Shown: positions 44,617 to 54,636 of the stretch, piece after piece | Layout of the letters: the number at the start of each line of letters is the position of its first letter | How positions within the stretch are numbered: the first letter of the stretch is position 1 | Source of the DNA: Variovorax sp. TBS-050B | GTDB lineage: Bacteria; Pseudomonadota; Gammaproteobacteria; Burkholderiales; Burkholderiaceae_C | Reading direction: 5' to 3' | Assembly: GCF_029893635.1 (NCBI RefSeq) | Contig: NZ_JARXYR010000002.1 | Location: 4,315,001-4,379,000, forward strand | Length of the DNA: 64,000 nt | Made by a program: the position numbers and the translations under genes | Notes under the pieces: generated by a model | Databases searched by the model: none | Seen by the model: only the letters and a program-made list of their open reading frames with translations | Told to the model about the DNA's origin: nothing

Positions 44617-44965
44617 TCGTTTCGTCCTTCCTGGGTTCAATGGGGAGCCGCATGGCCCGCTCGATGGCCTTCCTGGCGCTGACTTCGGCGGCAAGCGCCG
44701 CGTCGAGGCCCGAGCGGCACAGGCCGGCATGCTGGTAGTTGAGGTTCTCGTAGACCTCGGCGGCCGCCGGATAGGCGTCGAGCAGGCGGCCCAGATCGGC
44801 GCCCGGCTCTATGTCGTTGAATTCCTGCACCAGGTGCTCGACGACCGAGCGGTACTGCTCGGCACCCACGGGAACGGCGCTGTGCTCAAGCCGCTCCAGC
44901 AGTTGAGCCAGCACGTGGGTCACTGCCAGATCGGTCTTGGGAGACGGATTTTGGGTCGTGTTCAT
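44603..44965 (-). CDS. Hypothetical helical protein (120 aa)
   Basis: Unrecognised cytoplasmic protein, mostly helical (VTHVLAQLLERLEHSAVPVG, YRSVVEHLVQEFNDIEPG, AALAAEVSARKAIERAMRL). No catalytic or metal motif, no membrane segment. Start ATG 44965 is chosen over a further in-frame ATG 9 bases upstream. Its end overlaps the start of the small CxxC gene. Together these genes form a small unit upstream of the phospholipase D gene. Confidence 0.6.
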   Translation of the reverse strand: MNTTQNPSPKTDLAVTHVLAQLLERLEHSAVPVGAEQYRSVVEHLVQEFNDIEPGADLGRLLDAYPAAAEVYENLNYQHAGLCRSGLDAALAAEVSARKAIERAMRLPIEPRKDETNGQS

Positions 44966-45076
44966 GGTTTGCATCTGGGGGCAGCATACGCCTATGCAAG
45001 TGCCTGCCCCGGCGTTGTGGCGATGTCTCCCGTGCGCCACACTGCCGTCGGGACGCGAGCGAACGGGGGCCCCGGC

Positions 45077-46657
45077 CTACAGCAGCATCTCGGGAACGAG
45101 GGGCGCGATCAGCATGTTGTAGAACCGCTGGAAGAAGCCCGATTCCGGCTCCGAGGTGAGGATCACCTCCTTCTCGCCGTCGTTCGTGAGCCATTGCAGC
45201 CTGCCGGTGTCCTTGGCCAGACGCAGGCGGTAGGAGTTCTGCAGCTTGCTGATGTTGATGACGCGCAGCATTTCGCGCGCCAGCTGCGGGCTGTCGGCGA
45301 CCACCCCCAGTTCGGTGTTCTGGCTCGCGGAGCGTGGATCGAGATTCATCGAGCCGATGAAGATCCACCGCTTGTCGATGGCGGCGGTCTTGGAATGCAG
45401 CCGCCCGAGCGACTTGCCGAAGGTGCCGAAGCGCTTGCCGGCGACCGTGCGCTCCGGGCTCAGTTCGTACAGGTCGGCGCCGCCCTTGAGCAGCCGCTCC
45501 CGGTAGCGCACGTAGCCGGTGTGCACCAGCGGCTCGTCGTTGGCGGCCAGCGAATTCGTGAGCAACGTGAGCTTGACCTTGCGCTTCGCGAGATCCTCGA
45601 AGGCGGCCATGCCTCTCTCGCCGGGGACGAGGTACGGCGAGGTCAGGTCGACCTGCACCCTGGCGTCCATCATGAGCGACCAGACCTGCATCGTGACGCT
45701 GGTCGCGATGGCCTCCTCCGCCGACATCGTCGCGGGCTTGGTCGGCGGATCCGCGATGGCCCGCGCTTCGCCCCACAGCAGGCCCATGCGACCCGCGTCG
45801 AGCTCCTCGGAGATCGGGCCGTAGCCGAGCAGGTCGACCGAAGGCAGCTCGATCTTCGGCGGCGGCGCCGTCATGCCGATCCAGGCGTCGAAATCGTCGG
45901 CCGTCGGCATGCGGCCGCCCTCGCCGCGCACGATCTCGGCCACCGGCCAGACCTGCTCGCTGTTCCAGTAGGCGTCGAAGATCGATTCGAGCCGCGGCAC
46001 CACCTTGCCCACGACCAGCGCATCCATGTCGATGAAGTTCTGCGCCTCGCTGAGCACGAAGTACTCGTCCGCGATGTTGCGCCCGCCCACCACCGCCATC
46101 ACGCCATCGGCGACGAAGAGCTTGTTGTGCATGCGGTGGTTGAGCCGCACCACGTCGAAGGGCGAGGCCGCGAAGCGCGACAGCAGGCCGCCCTCGCGCC
46201 CGCAGCAGAAGGGGTTGAAGAGCCGCACCTCCACGTTGGGAACGGTCGACAGCGCCAGCAGCGGCTGCTGGCTCCTGGCCGTGTAGAGGTCGTCGACCAG
46301 CAGGCGCACCTTCACGCCGCGTCCGGCGGCCTCGCGCAGTGCGCGCATCAGCAGGCGGCCCGTGGCGTCGTTCTCGAACTGGTAGTACTGCACCACGAGC
46401 GAGCGCTGCGCGCGCCGCGCGAGCTGGACGCGGGCATCGAGCGAATACACGCCGAGCGGCATGAGCCGGAAGCCCGAATGCTCGCCCGGCGGGGTGGAGG
46501 CGGCCGCGATCTTCGCGAGCGTGGTCGACGCGTCGACCGGGGCCGCGTGCTCGGCGGGCCTTTCGCGCGCGGGCGGCAGCGAGCCGCAGGCGGCGAGCAT
46601 TGCCAGCAGCCCCGCTGCGAGCGCAATGCGCCAAAGTCCATTCCAGCCGTTCGTCAT
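45077..46657 (-). CDS. Phospholipase D-family lipoprotein, ClsC-like (526 aa)
   Basis: Two HKD catalytic motifs are complete: HNKLFVAD in the first half and HSKTAAID in the second, as in cardiolipin synthases and PLD. A signal peptide with lipobox LLAMLAAC makes it a periplasm-facing lipoprotein, unlike membrane-anchored ClsA. It most resembles ClsC/YmdC-type enzymes, usually paired with a YmdB-like protein that is not seen here. Product (cardiolipin or another transphosphatidylation) is inferred from family. Confidence 0.85.
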   Translation of the reverse strand: MTNGWNGLWRIALAAGLLAMLAACGSLPPARERPAEHAAPVDASTTLAKIAAASTPPGEHSGFRLMPLGVYSLDARVQLARRAQRSLVVQYYQFENDATGRLLMRALREAAGRGVKVRLLVDDLYTARSQQPLLALSTVPNVEVRLFNPFCCGREGGLLSRFAASPFDVVRLNHRMHNKLFVADGVMAVVGGRNIADEYFVLSEAQNFIDMDALVVGKVVPRLESIFDAYWNSEQVWPVAEIVRGEGGRMPTADDFDAWIGMTAPPPKIELPSVDLLGYGPISEELDAGRMGLLWGEARAIADPPTKPATMSAEEAIATSVTMQVWSLMMDARVQVDLTSPYLVPGERGMAAFEDLAKRKVKLTLLTNSLAANDEPLVHTGYVRYRERLLKGGADLYELSPERTVAGKRFGTFGKSLGRLHSKTAAIDKRWIFIGSMNLDPRSASQNTELGVVADSPQLAREMLRVINISKLQNSYRLRLAKDTGRLQWLTNDGEKEVILTSEPESGFFQRFYNMLIAPLVPEMLL

Positions 46658-46754
46658 CAGTTCCGCGCTCCGTTCGCCGTGCCGTTCTTCTTCGAGTCCA
46701 CGCCCATCGATGCCCCGTCCTAGAATTCGGCACTCACCCGCAAGGAGTTACATC

Positions 46755-47312
46755 ATGGCCCGCCCGATCCTCGCACGACTTGCGCTCGTATCCGCCATGG
46801 CCGCCGGCCTGGCGGGCCCCGCGCGGGCCGCGCTGGACATCGGCGACCCCGCGCCCCGGTTCACCGCCAACGCCGCGCTCGGCGGCAAGACCTTCCGCTA
46901 CTCGCTCGCCGACGCCCTGGCCAAGGGACCGGTGGTGGTGTATTTCTTTCCCGCCGCGGATTCGAGCGACTGCTCGATCGAGGCCCATGCCTTCGCCGAG
47001 GCCATCGACCAGTTCGCGGCGCTCGGCGCCAGCGTGATCGGCGTCTCGGCCGACGACATCGACACGCTCGCGAAGTTCTCGGTCAAGTCCTGCCAGAGCC
47101 GCTTTCCGGTGGCCTCGGACGAATCGAAGACGGTCATCAACGGCTTCGACGCGCTGATGCAGACCCGGCCCGATTTCGCCAACCGCCTTTCGTACGTGAT
47201 CGCGCCGAACGGCACGGTGGCCTACTACTACCAGAACCTGAATCCCGACAAGCACGTGGAGCGCATGCTCAATGCGGTGAAGGCGCTCGCGCGGCCCGCG
47301 GCGTCGCGGTAG
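46755..47312 (+). CDS. Exported peroxiredoxin, BCP-like (185 aa)
   Basis: Thioredoxin-fold peroxidase with an N-terminal signal peptide (1-25, ending PARA), so it is probably periplasmic. The peroxidatic cysteine is C73 in FFPAADSSDCSIEAHAF; the usual Thr two to three residues before it is Ser here. C113 (KSCQSRFP) could be the resolving cysteine. SD AAGGAG is 8 bases before ATG 46755. Divergent from the PLD gene. Confidence 0.87.
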   Translation: MARPILARLALVSAMAAGLAGPARAALDIGDPAPRFTANAALGGKTFRYSLADALAKGPVVVYFFPAADSSDCSIEAHAFAEAIDQFAALGASVIGVSADDIDTLAKFSVKSCQSRFPVASDESKTVINGFDALMQTRPDFANRLSYVIAPNGTVAYYYQNLNPDKHVERMLNAVKALARPAASR

Positions 47313-47359
47313 CAGACGAGCCGGGCGGACGCGCGCCGCTTCGCGCAAAATCCCGCCTC

Positions 47360-48793
47360 ATGCAACTCAACTTCATCGCCAACGCGAACGTCCCCTCCTC
47401 CTCCGGCCGCACCCTGCCGGTGCTCGATCCCTCCGACGGCCAGCCCTTCGACGAAATCCAGCGCAGCAACGCGGCCGACATCGATGCCGCCGTGCGGGCC
47501 GCGCGCGACTGCTTCGAGGGTGTCTGGCACAAGGTGAGCGCCGCCGACCGGGGCCGCCTGCTCTTCAAGCTCTCGCAGAAGATCGCCGAGCACGTCGACG
47601 AGCTCGCCTACATCGAGCAGCGCGACTGCGGCAAGCCGGTGAAGCAGGCACGCGCCGACGCCGTCGCGCTGGTGCGCTATTTCGAGTTCTACGCCGGCGC
47701 CTGCGACAAGCTCCACGGCGAAACCATTCCCTACCAGGACGGCTACAGCGTCTTCACCTGGCGCGAGCCGCACGGCGTCACCGGCCACGTGATCCCGTGG
47801 AACTACCCGATGCAGATCTTCGGGCGCAGCGTGGGCGGCGCGCTCGCGGCCGGCAACGTCTGCGTGGTCAAGCCGGCCGAGGACGCCTGCCTGTCGCTGA
47901 TCCGCGTGGCGCAGCTCGCGGCCGAGGTCGGATTCCCGCCGGGCGCGCTGAACATCGTGACGGGCTACGGCCACGAGGTGGGCGATGCGCTCGCGCGCCA
48001 CGAAGGCATCGACCACATCAGCTTCACCGGCAGCCCGAAGATCGGCACGCTGATCCAGCAGGTCGCGGCCGAGCGGCACTGCCCGGTCACGCTCGAGCTC
48101 GGCGGCAAGAGCCCGCAGATCATCTTTGCCGACGCCGACCTCGACGCAGCCATCCCGGTGCTCATCAACGCCATCGTGCAGAACGCCGGCCAGACCTGCT
48201 CGGCCGGCTCGCGCGTGCTGATCGAGCGCGGCATCTACGAACCGCTGCTCGAACGCCTCGGCCGCGCCTTCGAGGCGCTGCGTGTCGGCCCCGCGGCGAT
48301 GGACCTCGACGTGGGTCCGCTGATCCGCCAGACGCAGCAGCAGCGCGTCTGGGACTTCCTGAGCGATGCCCAGGTCGCCGGCATCCCGATGGTCGCGCAG
48401 GGCGTGGTGGTCGACCAGGCGCCCGAGACCGGCTTCTACCAGGCCCCCACCCTGCTGCGCGACGTGCCGGTGAACCACCGCCTGGCGCAGGAAGAGGTCT
48501 TCGGCCCGGTGCTCGCCGCGATGCAGTTCGCCGATGAGGACGAGGCGGTCGCGCTGGCCAACGCCACGCAGTTCGGCCTCGTCGCCGGCATCTGGACCGA
48601 GAACGGCGCACGGCAGTTCCGCATGGCCAAGCGGGTGCGCAGCGGGCAGGTCTTCATCAACAACTACGGCGCGGGCGGCGGCGTGGAACTGCCCTTCGGC
48701 GGCGTCAAGTCCTCGGGCTACGGGCGCGAGAAGGGCTTCGAGGCGCTCTACGGCTTCACCACGCTGAAGACGGTCGCCGTCAAGCACGGCTGA
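47360..48793 (+). CDS. NAD(P)-dependent aldehyde dehydrogenase (477 aa)
   Basis: Complete ALDH superfamily enzyme oxidising an aldehyde to the acid. The catalytic C280 (NAGQTCSAG), the Glu general base in LELGGKSPQ and the NAD-binding FTGSPKIG are intact. The IPWNYPMQIFGRSVG and EEVFGPVLA segments place it near betaine aldehyde/gamma-aminobutyraldehyde dehydrogenases, but the substrate cannot be named. It stands alone in the context; a strong GC stem-loop (48804-48838) follows the stop. Confidence 0.93.
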   Translation: MQLNFIANANVPSSSGRTLPVLDPSDGQPFDEIQRSNAADIDAAVRAARDCFEGVWHKVSAADRGRLLFKLSQKIAEHVDELAYIEQRDCGKPVKQARADAVALVRYFEFYAGACDKLHGETIPYQDGYSVFTWREPHGVTGHVIPWNYPMQIFGRSVGGALAAGNVCVVKPAEDACLSLIRVAQLAAEVGFPPGALNIVTGYGHEVGDALARHEGIDHISFTGSPKIGTLIQQVAAERHCPVTLELGGKSPQIIFADADLDAAIPVLINAIVQNAGQTCSAGSRVLIERGIYEPLLERLGRAFEALRVGPAAMDLDVGPLIRQTQQQRVWDFLSDAQVAGIPMVAQGVVVDQAPETGFYQAPTLLRDVPVNHRLAQEEVFGPVLAAMQFADEDEAVALANATQFGLVAGIWTENGARQFRMAKRVRSGQVFINNYGAGGGVELPFGGVKSSGYGREKGFEALYGFTTLKTVAVKHG

Positions 48794-48803
48794 CGGCATC
48801 GGC

Positions 48804-48838
48804 CGGCACGGCGCGGGCGCTCGCCCGGCGCCGTGCCG
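48804..48838. other. GC-rich stem-loop after the aldehyde dehydrogenase gene
   Basis: CGGCACGGCGC (48804-48814) pairs with GCGCCGTGCCG (48828-48838), and GGGCG/CGCCC nests inside, giving about 16 bp. No U-tract follows, so a classic terminator is not claimed; it could stabilise mRNA ends. Confidence 0.5.
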
Positions 48839-48911
48839 CGCACCATCGTCCGGACCTGCGGCCTCGGTACACTGCCCCGCGGCAAGAACAACCACCCAGG
48901 AGACAACGACG

Positions 48912-50210
48912 ATGAAGTTCCCCTTCGCGCGCTGCCTGCGCACGGCCCTGGTCGGCCTGAGCCTCGCGGCCCCGCTGCTGGCGGCCACCGCCCAAACGCT
49001 GCCGACCGCCCGGCCCGAGCAGGTCGGTCTCTCGAGCGAACGGCTGCAGATGCTCACCGACGTGCTCAGGGCCGACACCGCCGCGGGCAAGATCCCCGGC
49101 GCGGTGCTGCTGGTGGCGCGACAGGGCAAGGTCGCGTGGTTCGAGCCGGTCGGCAGGCTCGACCCCGCCGCCGGCACGCCGATGACGCGCGACGGCATCT
49201 TCCGCATCTACTCGATGAGCAAGCCGATCACCACCGTGGCGGCGATGATGCTGGTGGAAGACGGCCGCATGAAGCTGGACGACCCCGTCTCGATGTACCT
49301 GCCCGAGTACGCCCGCATGACGGTGGGGGTCGAGAAGCCCGGTACCGACGGCAAGCCGGTGCTCGAAACCGTGCCCGCACGGCGGCCGATCACCGTGCAC
49401 GACCTGATGCGCCACACCTCGGGCCTGACCTACGGCTTCTTCGGGCCCGGCCTCGTCAAGCAGGCCTACAACGCCGCCGACCTGAATGCCGGCGATCCCG
49501 ACAATGCCGAGTTCTCCCGGCGGCTCGCCAAGCTGCCGCTGGCCTACCAGCCCGGAACGACCTGGGACTACAGCTACTCGACCGACATCCTCGGGCGCGT
49601 GGTCGAGGCGGTGTCGGGCCAGTCGCTCTACCAGTTCGAGAAGGCGCGCCTGTTCGATCCGCTCGGCATGACCGACACCAGCTACTACGTGCCCGAGCCC
49701 GCGCGCCAGCGGCGCATTGCCGAGCCGCTGGCCGCCGACCGCAGCTTCGGCGTGGGCGCGGAGTTCAACGACCCGCGCGTGGTCCGGCGGCTCGAATCGG
49801 GCGGCGGCGGGCTGGTGTCGACGGCGAGCGACTATGCGCGCTTCCTGCAGATGCTGCTGAACGGCGGCACGCTCGACGGCAGGCGCTACCTGGGCCCGCG
49901 CACGCTGGCGCTGATGACCGCCGACCATGCCAACGCGGACGCCGGCATCACGCCCGGGCCGCTCTACCTGCCCGGGCCGGGCTACGGCTTCGGGCTGGGC
50001 TTCGCGGTGCGCCGCAGCGACGGCCAGGCCCCCTACCCGGCCGCGGCCGGCGAGTACAACTGGGGCGGCGCCGGCGGCACCTACATGTGGGTCGATCCCA
50101 AGAACGAGCTCTTCGTGGTGCTGATGCTGCAGTCGCCGAAGCACCGCGTCCACTACCGCAGCCTCGCGCGCAACATGGTCTATGCGGCGATCCTCCAGCA
50201 GCAGCAGTAG
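48912..50210 (+). CDS. Exported serine hydrolase of the class C beta-lactamase/esterase family (432 aa)
   Basis: Signal peptide ends near ATAQT (about residue 28). SxxK nucleophile is S101-MSK104 ([11 protein letters not shown]); the second motif region [19 protein letters not shown] contains the tyrosine, and the C-terminal part has the HGGT-like loop region ([11 protein letters not shown]). Such proteins act as esterases, transesterases or D-aminopeptidases rather than resistance beta-lactamases in most cases. AGGAGA lies upstream of ATG 48912. Confidence 0.87.
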   Translation: MKFPFARCLRTALVGLSLAAPLLAATAQTLPTARPEQVGLSSERLQMLTDVLRADTAAGKIPGAVLLVARQGKVAWFEPVGRLDPAAGTPMTRDGIFRIYSMSKPITTVAAMMLVEDGRMKLDDPVSMYLPEYARMTVGVEKPGTDGKPVLETVPARRPITVHDLMRHTSGLTYGFFGPGLVKQAYNAADLNAGDPDNAEFSRRLAKLPLAYQPGTTWDYSYSTDILGRVVEAVSGQSLYQFEKARLFDPLGMTDTSYYVPEPARQRRIAEPLAADRSFGVGAEFNDPRVVRRLESGGGGLVSTASDYARFLQMLLNGGTLDGRRYLGPRTLALMTADHANADAGITPGPLYLPGPGYGFGLGFAVRRSDGQAPYPAAAGEYNWGGAGGTYMWVDPKNELFVVLMLQSPKHRVHYRSLARNMVYAAILQQQQ

Positions 50211-50260
50211 CCCTTCTCGGGTCGGCCCCCCGCCGATCGGGTAAATTGGCCGCCGCGCCC

Positions 50261-51412
50261 ATGAACAGCCGAAGCACCACCGTCATTCCGATCGCCGAGA
50301 TCGGCCGCGCACGGCCCGCCGTCGCGGTGCCGGAGATCGCCGTGCCTGCGACGGGCAAGCTGCTCGACCGGCTGGGCCGGCCGCTGACCGACCTGCGCAT
50401 CAGCGTGACCGACCGGTGCAACTTCCGCTGCAGCTACTGCATGCCGAAGGACGTGTTCGACAAGGACTACCAGTACCTACCGCACAGCGCGCTGCTGAGC
50501 TTCGAGGAAGTGACCCGGCTCGCGCGCCTCTTCGCGGACCATGGCGTGCGCAAGATCCGCCTCACCGGCGGTGAGCCGCTGCTGCGCAAGAACATCGAGG
50601 TGCTGATCGGCCAGCTGGCCCAACTGCGAACGCCCGAGGGCGAGCCGCTCGAACTCACGCTCACCACCAACGGTTCGCTGCTGCGGCGCAAGGCGAAGGC
50701 GCTGGCCGCCGCGGGCCTGCGCCGCGTGACCGTGAGCCTCGACAGCCTCGACGACCAGGTGTTCCGGCACATGAACGACGTCGACTTCCCGGTCGCGGAC
50801 GTGCTGGCCGGCATCGAGGCCGCGCGCGACGCCGGACTCGGGCCGCTGAAGGTCAACATGGTGGTCAAGCGCGGCACCAACGAGCAGGAGATCCTGCCGA
50901 TGGCGCGCTACTTCCGCGAGCAGCACGGCGGCAAGGTGGTGCTGCGCTTCATCGAATACATGGACGTGGGCGCGACCAACGGCTGGCGCATGGACGAGGT
51001 GCTGCCTTCGGCCGAGGTCGTCGCGCGCATCGGCGCCGAATTTCCGCTCGTGCCGCTCGAACCCAGCGCGCCCGGCGAGACCGCCCAGCGCTGGGCCTAC
51101 GCCGACGGCGGCGGCGAGATCGGCGTGATCAGCAGCGTGACCCAGGCCTTCTGCCACGACTGCAGCCGCGCCCGGCTGTCCACCGAGGGCAAGCTCTACC
51201 TCTGCCTCTTCGCGAGCGCCGGCCACGACCTGCGCCCCCTGCTGCGCGGCACGGCCACCGATGCGGACATCAGTTCCGCCATCGGCCACATCTGGCAGGG
51301 CCGCGCCGACCGCTATTCCGAACTCCGCGCGCTGCGCGGCCCCGACACCGGCGAGCAGGAGGCCGGCGACAAGGCACCCCGCCGCGTCGAAATGAGCTAC
51401 ATCGGCGGATGA
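50261..51412 (+). CDS. moaA: GTP 3',8-cyclase MoaA (383 aa)
   Basis: Radical SAM enzyme opening molybdenum cofactor synthesis by rearranging GTP. The N-terminal [4Fe-4S] motif CxxxCxxC is C53-C57-C60 (CNFRCSYC). A second cluster motif, C-x2-C-x13-C, is in [19 protein letters not shown]. The protein ends in Gly-Gly, needed for activity. About 40 extra N-terminal residues precede the core. Its stop overlaps the mobA ATG. The CoxL-like enzyme in this window needs this cofactor. Confidence 0.96.
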   Translation: MNSRSTTVIPIAEIGRARPAVAVPEIAVPATGKLLDRLGRPLTDLRISVTDRCNFRCSYCMPKDVFDKDYQYLPHSALLSFEEVTRLARLFADHGVRKIRLTGGEPLLRKNIEVLIGQLAQLRTPEGEPLELTLTTNGSLLRRKAKALAAAGLRRVTVSLDSLDDQVFRHMNDVDFPVADVLAGIEAARDAGLGPLKVNMVVKRGTNEQEILPMARYFREQHGGKVVLRFIEYMDVGATNGWRMDEVLPSAEVVARIGAEFPLVPLEPSAPGETAQRWAYADGGGEIGVISSVTQAFCHDCSRARLSTEGKLYLCLFASAGHDLRPLLRGTATDADISSAIGHIWQGRADRYSELRALRGPDTGEQEAGDKAPRRVEMSYIGG

Positions 51413-52059
51413 CCACCTCCACAGACAACACCATTCCAGCCAGCGAGATCACCGGACTGCTGCTGGCCGGCGGCCGCGGCTCGCGCATGGGCGGCGTCGA
51501 CAAGGGCCTGCAGAACTTCAACGGCACGCCGCTCGCGATGCATGCGGTGCTGCGGCTGGGCATGCAGGCCGGCGAGGTGATGATCAACGCCAACCGCAAC
51601 CTCGCGGCCTACGAGTCCTTCGGCGTGCCGGTCTGGCCCGACAGCCTGGCCGACTACGCCGGCCCGCTCGCCGGCTTTCTCACCGGCCTGGAGCGCTGCG
51701 AGACGCCCTACCTGCTCACCGTGCCCTGCGACACGCCGCTCTTTCCGCTCGACCTCGCGAGCCGCCTGGCCGAGGCCCTGGCGCGCGAGAACGCCGAGAT
51801 CGCGATGGTCAGCGCGCCCGAGGCCGCCCCGGAGCCCCGCGCCGCGCCGGTGCTGCGGCCGCAGCCGGTGTTCTGCCTGCTGCGCACCTCGCTGCTCGAA
51901 AGCCTCGTGCGGTTCACCCAGGCCGGCGGCCGCAAGATCGACGCCTGGACCGCACAGCACCGCACGGTGCTCGTGCCCTTCGACCGCCCGGGCGATGCGC
52001 CCGACGCTTTCTTCAACGCCAACACCCTGGCCGAACTGCACGCCCTCGAGAACCGATGA
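51409..52059 (+). CDS. mobA: Molybdenum cofactor guanylyltransferase MobA (216 aa)
   Basis: Attaches GMP to Mo-molybdopterin to form the MGD cofactor. The nucleotidyltransferase motif [17 protein letters not shown] lies at about residues 18-34, and VPCDTPLFP is the metal-binding region. ATGA overlaps at both ends couple it with moaA and moeA. Confidence 0.94.
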   Translation: MTTSTDNTIPASEITGLLLAGGRGSRMGGVDKGLQNFNGTPLAMHAVLRLGMQAGEVMINANRNLAAYESFGVPVWPDSLADYAGPLAGFLTGLERCETPYLLTVPCDTPLFPLDLASRLAEALARENAEIAMVSAPEAAPEPRAAPVLRPQPVFCLLRTSLLESLVRFTQAGGRKIDAWTAQHRTVLVPFDRPGDAPDAFFNANTLAELHALENR

Positions 52060-53378
52060 GCCGCATCGCCGACATTGCCGCCGCCCTCGCGGGCTATGAC
52101 CCCCAGGCCCTGAGCGTGGAAGGCGTCCAGTCCTTCCTCGCGCAGCTGGTCGGGCCCGCCGTGGTCAGGGAGCGCGAGGAAGTCGCGCTGCGCGAAGCAC
52201 TGGGTCGCGTGCTGGCCGAGGACATCGTCTCGCCGGTCAGCGTGCCGCCGCACGACAACTCCGCGATGGACGGCTTCGCCTTCGACGGCGCGGTGCTGAA
52301 GGACGACGCGCCCATCGATGCCTCGGTCGAACTGCGCGTGATCGGCACGGCGCTCGCGGGCGCGGCATGGCGCGGCACCGTGGGCGCGGGCGAAGCGGTC
52401 CGCATCATGACCGGCGCGGTGATGCCCGAGGGGCTCGACACTGTCGTGCCGCAGGAGTTCTGCAAGATCGACGGCGAGCGCGTGAGCTTTCCCGCCCGCG
52501 TGCTCCGGCGCGGCGACAACCGCCGTTTCGCGGGCGAGGACCTGATGCAGGGCCAGCCCGCGCTGCGCAGCGGCGAGCGCCTGTCGCCGGCCGCGCTCGG
52601 CATGGTCGCGAGCCTCGGCATCGGTTCGGTCACGGCGCTGCGGCGGCTGCGCGTGGCGTACTTCTCCACCGGCGACGAGATCCTGAGCCTCGGCGAATCG
52701 CCGCGCGAGGGCGCGGTCTACGACAGCAACCGCTACACCGTGTTCGGCCTGCTCACGCGACTGGGCTGCGAGGTCATCGACCTCGGCCTCGTGCGCGACG
52801 ACCCCGCCACGCTCGCGGACACGCTGCAGCGCGCGGCCGATCAGGCGGACGCCATCATCACCAGCGGCGGCGTCAGCGTCGGCGCGGCGGACCACACGCG
52901 CGCCGTGATGCAGCAGCTCGGCGACATGGCGTTCTGGCGCGTGGCCATGCGACCCGGGCGGCCGATGGCGGTCGGCCTGGTGCCGCGCCAGCAACAGGCC
53001 GCCGCACGGCGCGGCGCCGCGGCGCTCTTCGGGCTGCCGGGCAATCCGGTGGCGGTGATGGTCACTTTCCTCGCCTTCGTGCGCCCCGCCCTGCTGCGCA
53101 TGATGGGCTGCCACGAGCTCGCCTCGGCACCGCCGCCGCTTCTGCGCGCGCGCACCGTGGGCGCCATCCGCAAGAAGCCCGGGCGCACCGAATACCAGCG
53201 CGGCTTCGTCAAGGCCGTGGCCGGGGCGCTGCCGGAGGTTCGCATCGCCGGCAACCAGGGTTCGGGCGTGCTGAGTTCGATGGTCGAGGCCAACGGCCTC
53301 GTGGTGCTGCACCACGCCCAGGGCGACGTCGCGGCCGGCGACGAAGTCGACGTGATGATGTTCGAAGGCGTGGTCTAG
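52056..53378 (+). CDS. moeA: Molybdopterin molybdenumtransferase MoeA (440 aa)
   Basis: Inserts molybdate into adenylated molybdopterin. Typical MoeA order: N-terminal block with [13 protein letters not shown], the [19 protein letters not shown] region, the MPT-binding domain [11 protein letters not shown] ... [15 protein letters not shown] and [15 protein letters not shown] near the end. Co-translational start with mobA. The 3' end is three bases from the convergent rnhA. Confidence 0.95.
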   Translation: MSRIADIAAALAGYDPQALSVEGVQSFLAQLVGPAVVREREEVALREALGRVLAEDIVSPVSVPPHDNSAMDGFAFDGAVLKDDAPIDASVELRVIGTALAGAAWRGTVGAGEAVRIMTGAVMPEGLDTVVPQEFCKIDGERVSFPARVLRRGDNRRFAGEDLMQGQPALRSGERLSPAALGMVASLGIGSVTALRRLRVAYFSTGDEILSLGESPREGAVYDSNRYTVFGLLTRLGCEVIDLGLVRDDPATLADTLQRAADQADAIITSGGVSVGAADHTRAVMQQLGDMAFWRVAMRPGRPMAVGLVPRQQQAAARRGAAALFGLPGNPVAVMVTFLAFVRPALLRMMGCHELASAPPPLLRARTVGAIRKKPGRTEYQRGFVKAVAGALPEVRIAGNQGSGVLSSMVEANGLVVLHHAQGDVAAGDEVDVMMFEGVV

Positions 53379-53381
53379 CCG

Positions 53382-53834
53382 TCAGCCCCTGCGGCCGAGG
53401 GCCTGGTCCACGCCCCGGTTGGCGAGCATGTCGGCGCGCTCGTTGCCGGGGTCGCCCGAGTGGCCCTTGACCCAGCGCCATTCGATCAGGTGGCCGCCTT
53501 CGGTCACGAGCTTGTCGAGCTTCTGCCAGAGTTCGACGTTCTTCACCGGCTGCTTGGTGGAGGTGAGCCAGCCCTTGGCCTTCCAGCCGCGGATCCACTC
53601 GGTGATGCCCATGCGCACGTACTGGCTGTCGAGGTAGAGGATCACCTTGCACGGCCGCTTGAGCGCGGCCAGGCCCTCGATCACCGCGGTGAGTTCCATG
53701 CGGTTGTTGGTGGTGTTGAGTTCGCCGCCGAACAGTTCCTTTTCGGTGGCGCCCGACTTGAGCCAGGCGCCCCAGCCGCCGGGGCCGGGATTGCCTTTGC
53801 ATGCACCGTCGGTGTAGATCACGACTTCGTTCAA
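53382..53834 (-). CDS. rnhA: Ribonuclease HI (150 aa)
   Basis: Removes RNA from RNA-DNA hybrids. The catalytic Asp in [18 protein letters not shown], the Glu in [15 protein letters not shown], the Asp in [11 protein letters not shown] and the C-terminal [15 protein letters not shown] are all in order; size is standard. Tandem on the minus strand with the upstream methyltransferase gene (31 bases apart). Confidence 0.96.
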   Translation of the reverse strand: MNEVVIYTDGACKGNPGPGGWGAWLKSGATEKELFGGELNTTNNRMELTAVIEGLAALKRPCKVILYLDSQYVRMGITEWIRGWKAKGWLTSTKQPVKNVELWQKLDKLVTEGGHLIEWRWVKGHSGDPGNERADMLANRGVDQALGRRG

Positions 53835-53865
53835 GACTCTTCTTTCCTTTTCTTTCTGTTCCGCG

Positions 53866-54636
53866 TCAATCGACGCGATCGATGCGGTGCATCTTGCCCG
53901 CGATGGGCACCGGCGCGGTCGCGCGCGCGGCGGCGCGGCGCCAGTCGGCGCTCAGCAGGCGCATGCCGCGCACCCGCTTGACCGCCACGAGAAAATACGC
54001 GGCGCCGAAGATGGGCCACCAGCGCTCGCCCGCCGTGTCCATCCAGCGGAAGCGCTCGAGCCATGCCTCGCTGCGCACCGAGGGCCGGTAGATGCCGAAG
54101 CGGCCCGACTCCACCTCGAAGCTCAAGAGCCGCAGCCAGTCGCGCATGCGCCAGTAGCCGATGGACTCGCCGCCCTCGGGCAGGAAGGACTCGCCGAAAC
54201 CCATCCTGCCGTAGAGGTGCGCGCGGCGCTGCCGCATGCCCCAGAGGCTGGCCGGATTGAGGCCGCAGATCACCACGCGGCCCTCGGGCACCAGCACGCG
54301 TTCGACTTCGCGCAGGGTCGCGTGCGGATCCTGGCTCAGTTCGAGCGCATGCGGCAGCACCACCAGATCGAGGCTGTTGGCCGCGAACGGCAGTGCCGTG
54401 AAGTCGGTGAAGAGCGCCGCCCTGCCCGGCGCGGCCGCGGGGTCGGCCAGCGCGAGCCAGCGGTGCGGCATCCGGTTGGCGCGCAGCCCGTCGACCTCGG
54501 CAGCGCCCAGCTGCAGCGCGTGGTAGCCGAAGATGTCCGCCACCGACTCGTCGAACTGGGCCTGCTCCCATGCCAGCAGGTACCGGCCAGGGGGGGTCGC
54601 GAACCAATCCTGCAAACCTATAATTTGACCGCTCAT
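53866..54636 (-). CDS. SAM-dependent methyltransferase-like protein (256 aa)
   Basis: Class I SAM methyltransferase related to those routinely next to gloB and rnhA in beta-proteobacteria. Typical pieces are [67 protein letters not shown] (seen in parts). The GxGxG loop is not conspicuous (LGAAEVDG region), so activity is uncertain. ATG 54636 overlaps the divergent gloB ATG on the opposite strand; TTG 54615 is an alternative start. Confidence 0.82.
   Translation of the reverse strand: MSGQIIGLQDWFATPPGRYLLAWEQAQFDESVADIFGYHALQLGAAEVDGLRANRMPHRWLALADPAAAPGRAALFTDFTALPFAANSLDLVVLPHALELSQDPHATLREVERVLVPEGRVVICGLNPASLWGMRQRRAHLYGRMGFGESFLPEGGESIGYWRMRDWLRLLSFEVESGRFGIYRPSVRSEAWLERFRWMDTAGERWWPIFGAAYFLVAVKRVRGMRLLSADWRRAAARATAPVPIAGKMHRIDRVD
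54619..54624 (+). promoter_or_regulatory. Probable -10 element of gloB
   Basis: A perfect TATAAT ends 10 bases before the gloB ATG. Transcription would begin about 4-7 bases before the start codon, giving an almost leaderless mRNA. The -35 is poor (TCGCGA, 16 bases upstream). Confidence 0.45.

Noticed and set aside
48912-50210. Antibiotic-resistance beta-lactamase
   Set aside because: SxxK is present, but sequence style and lack of an AmpR-type regulator point to the esterase/peptidase branch.
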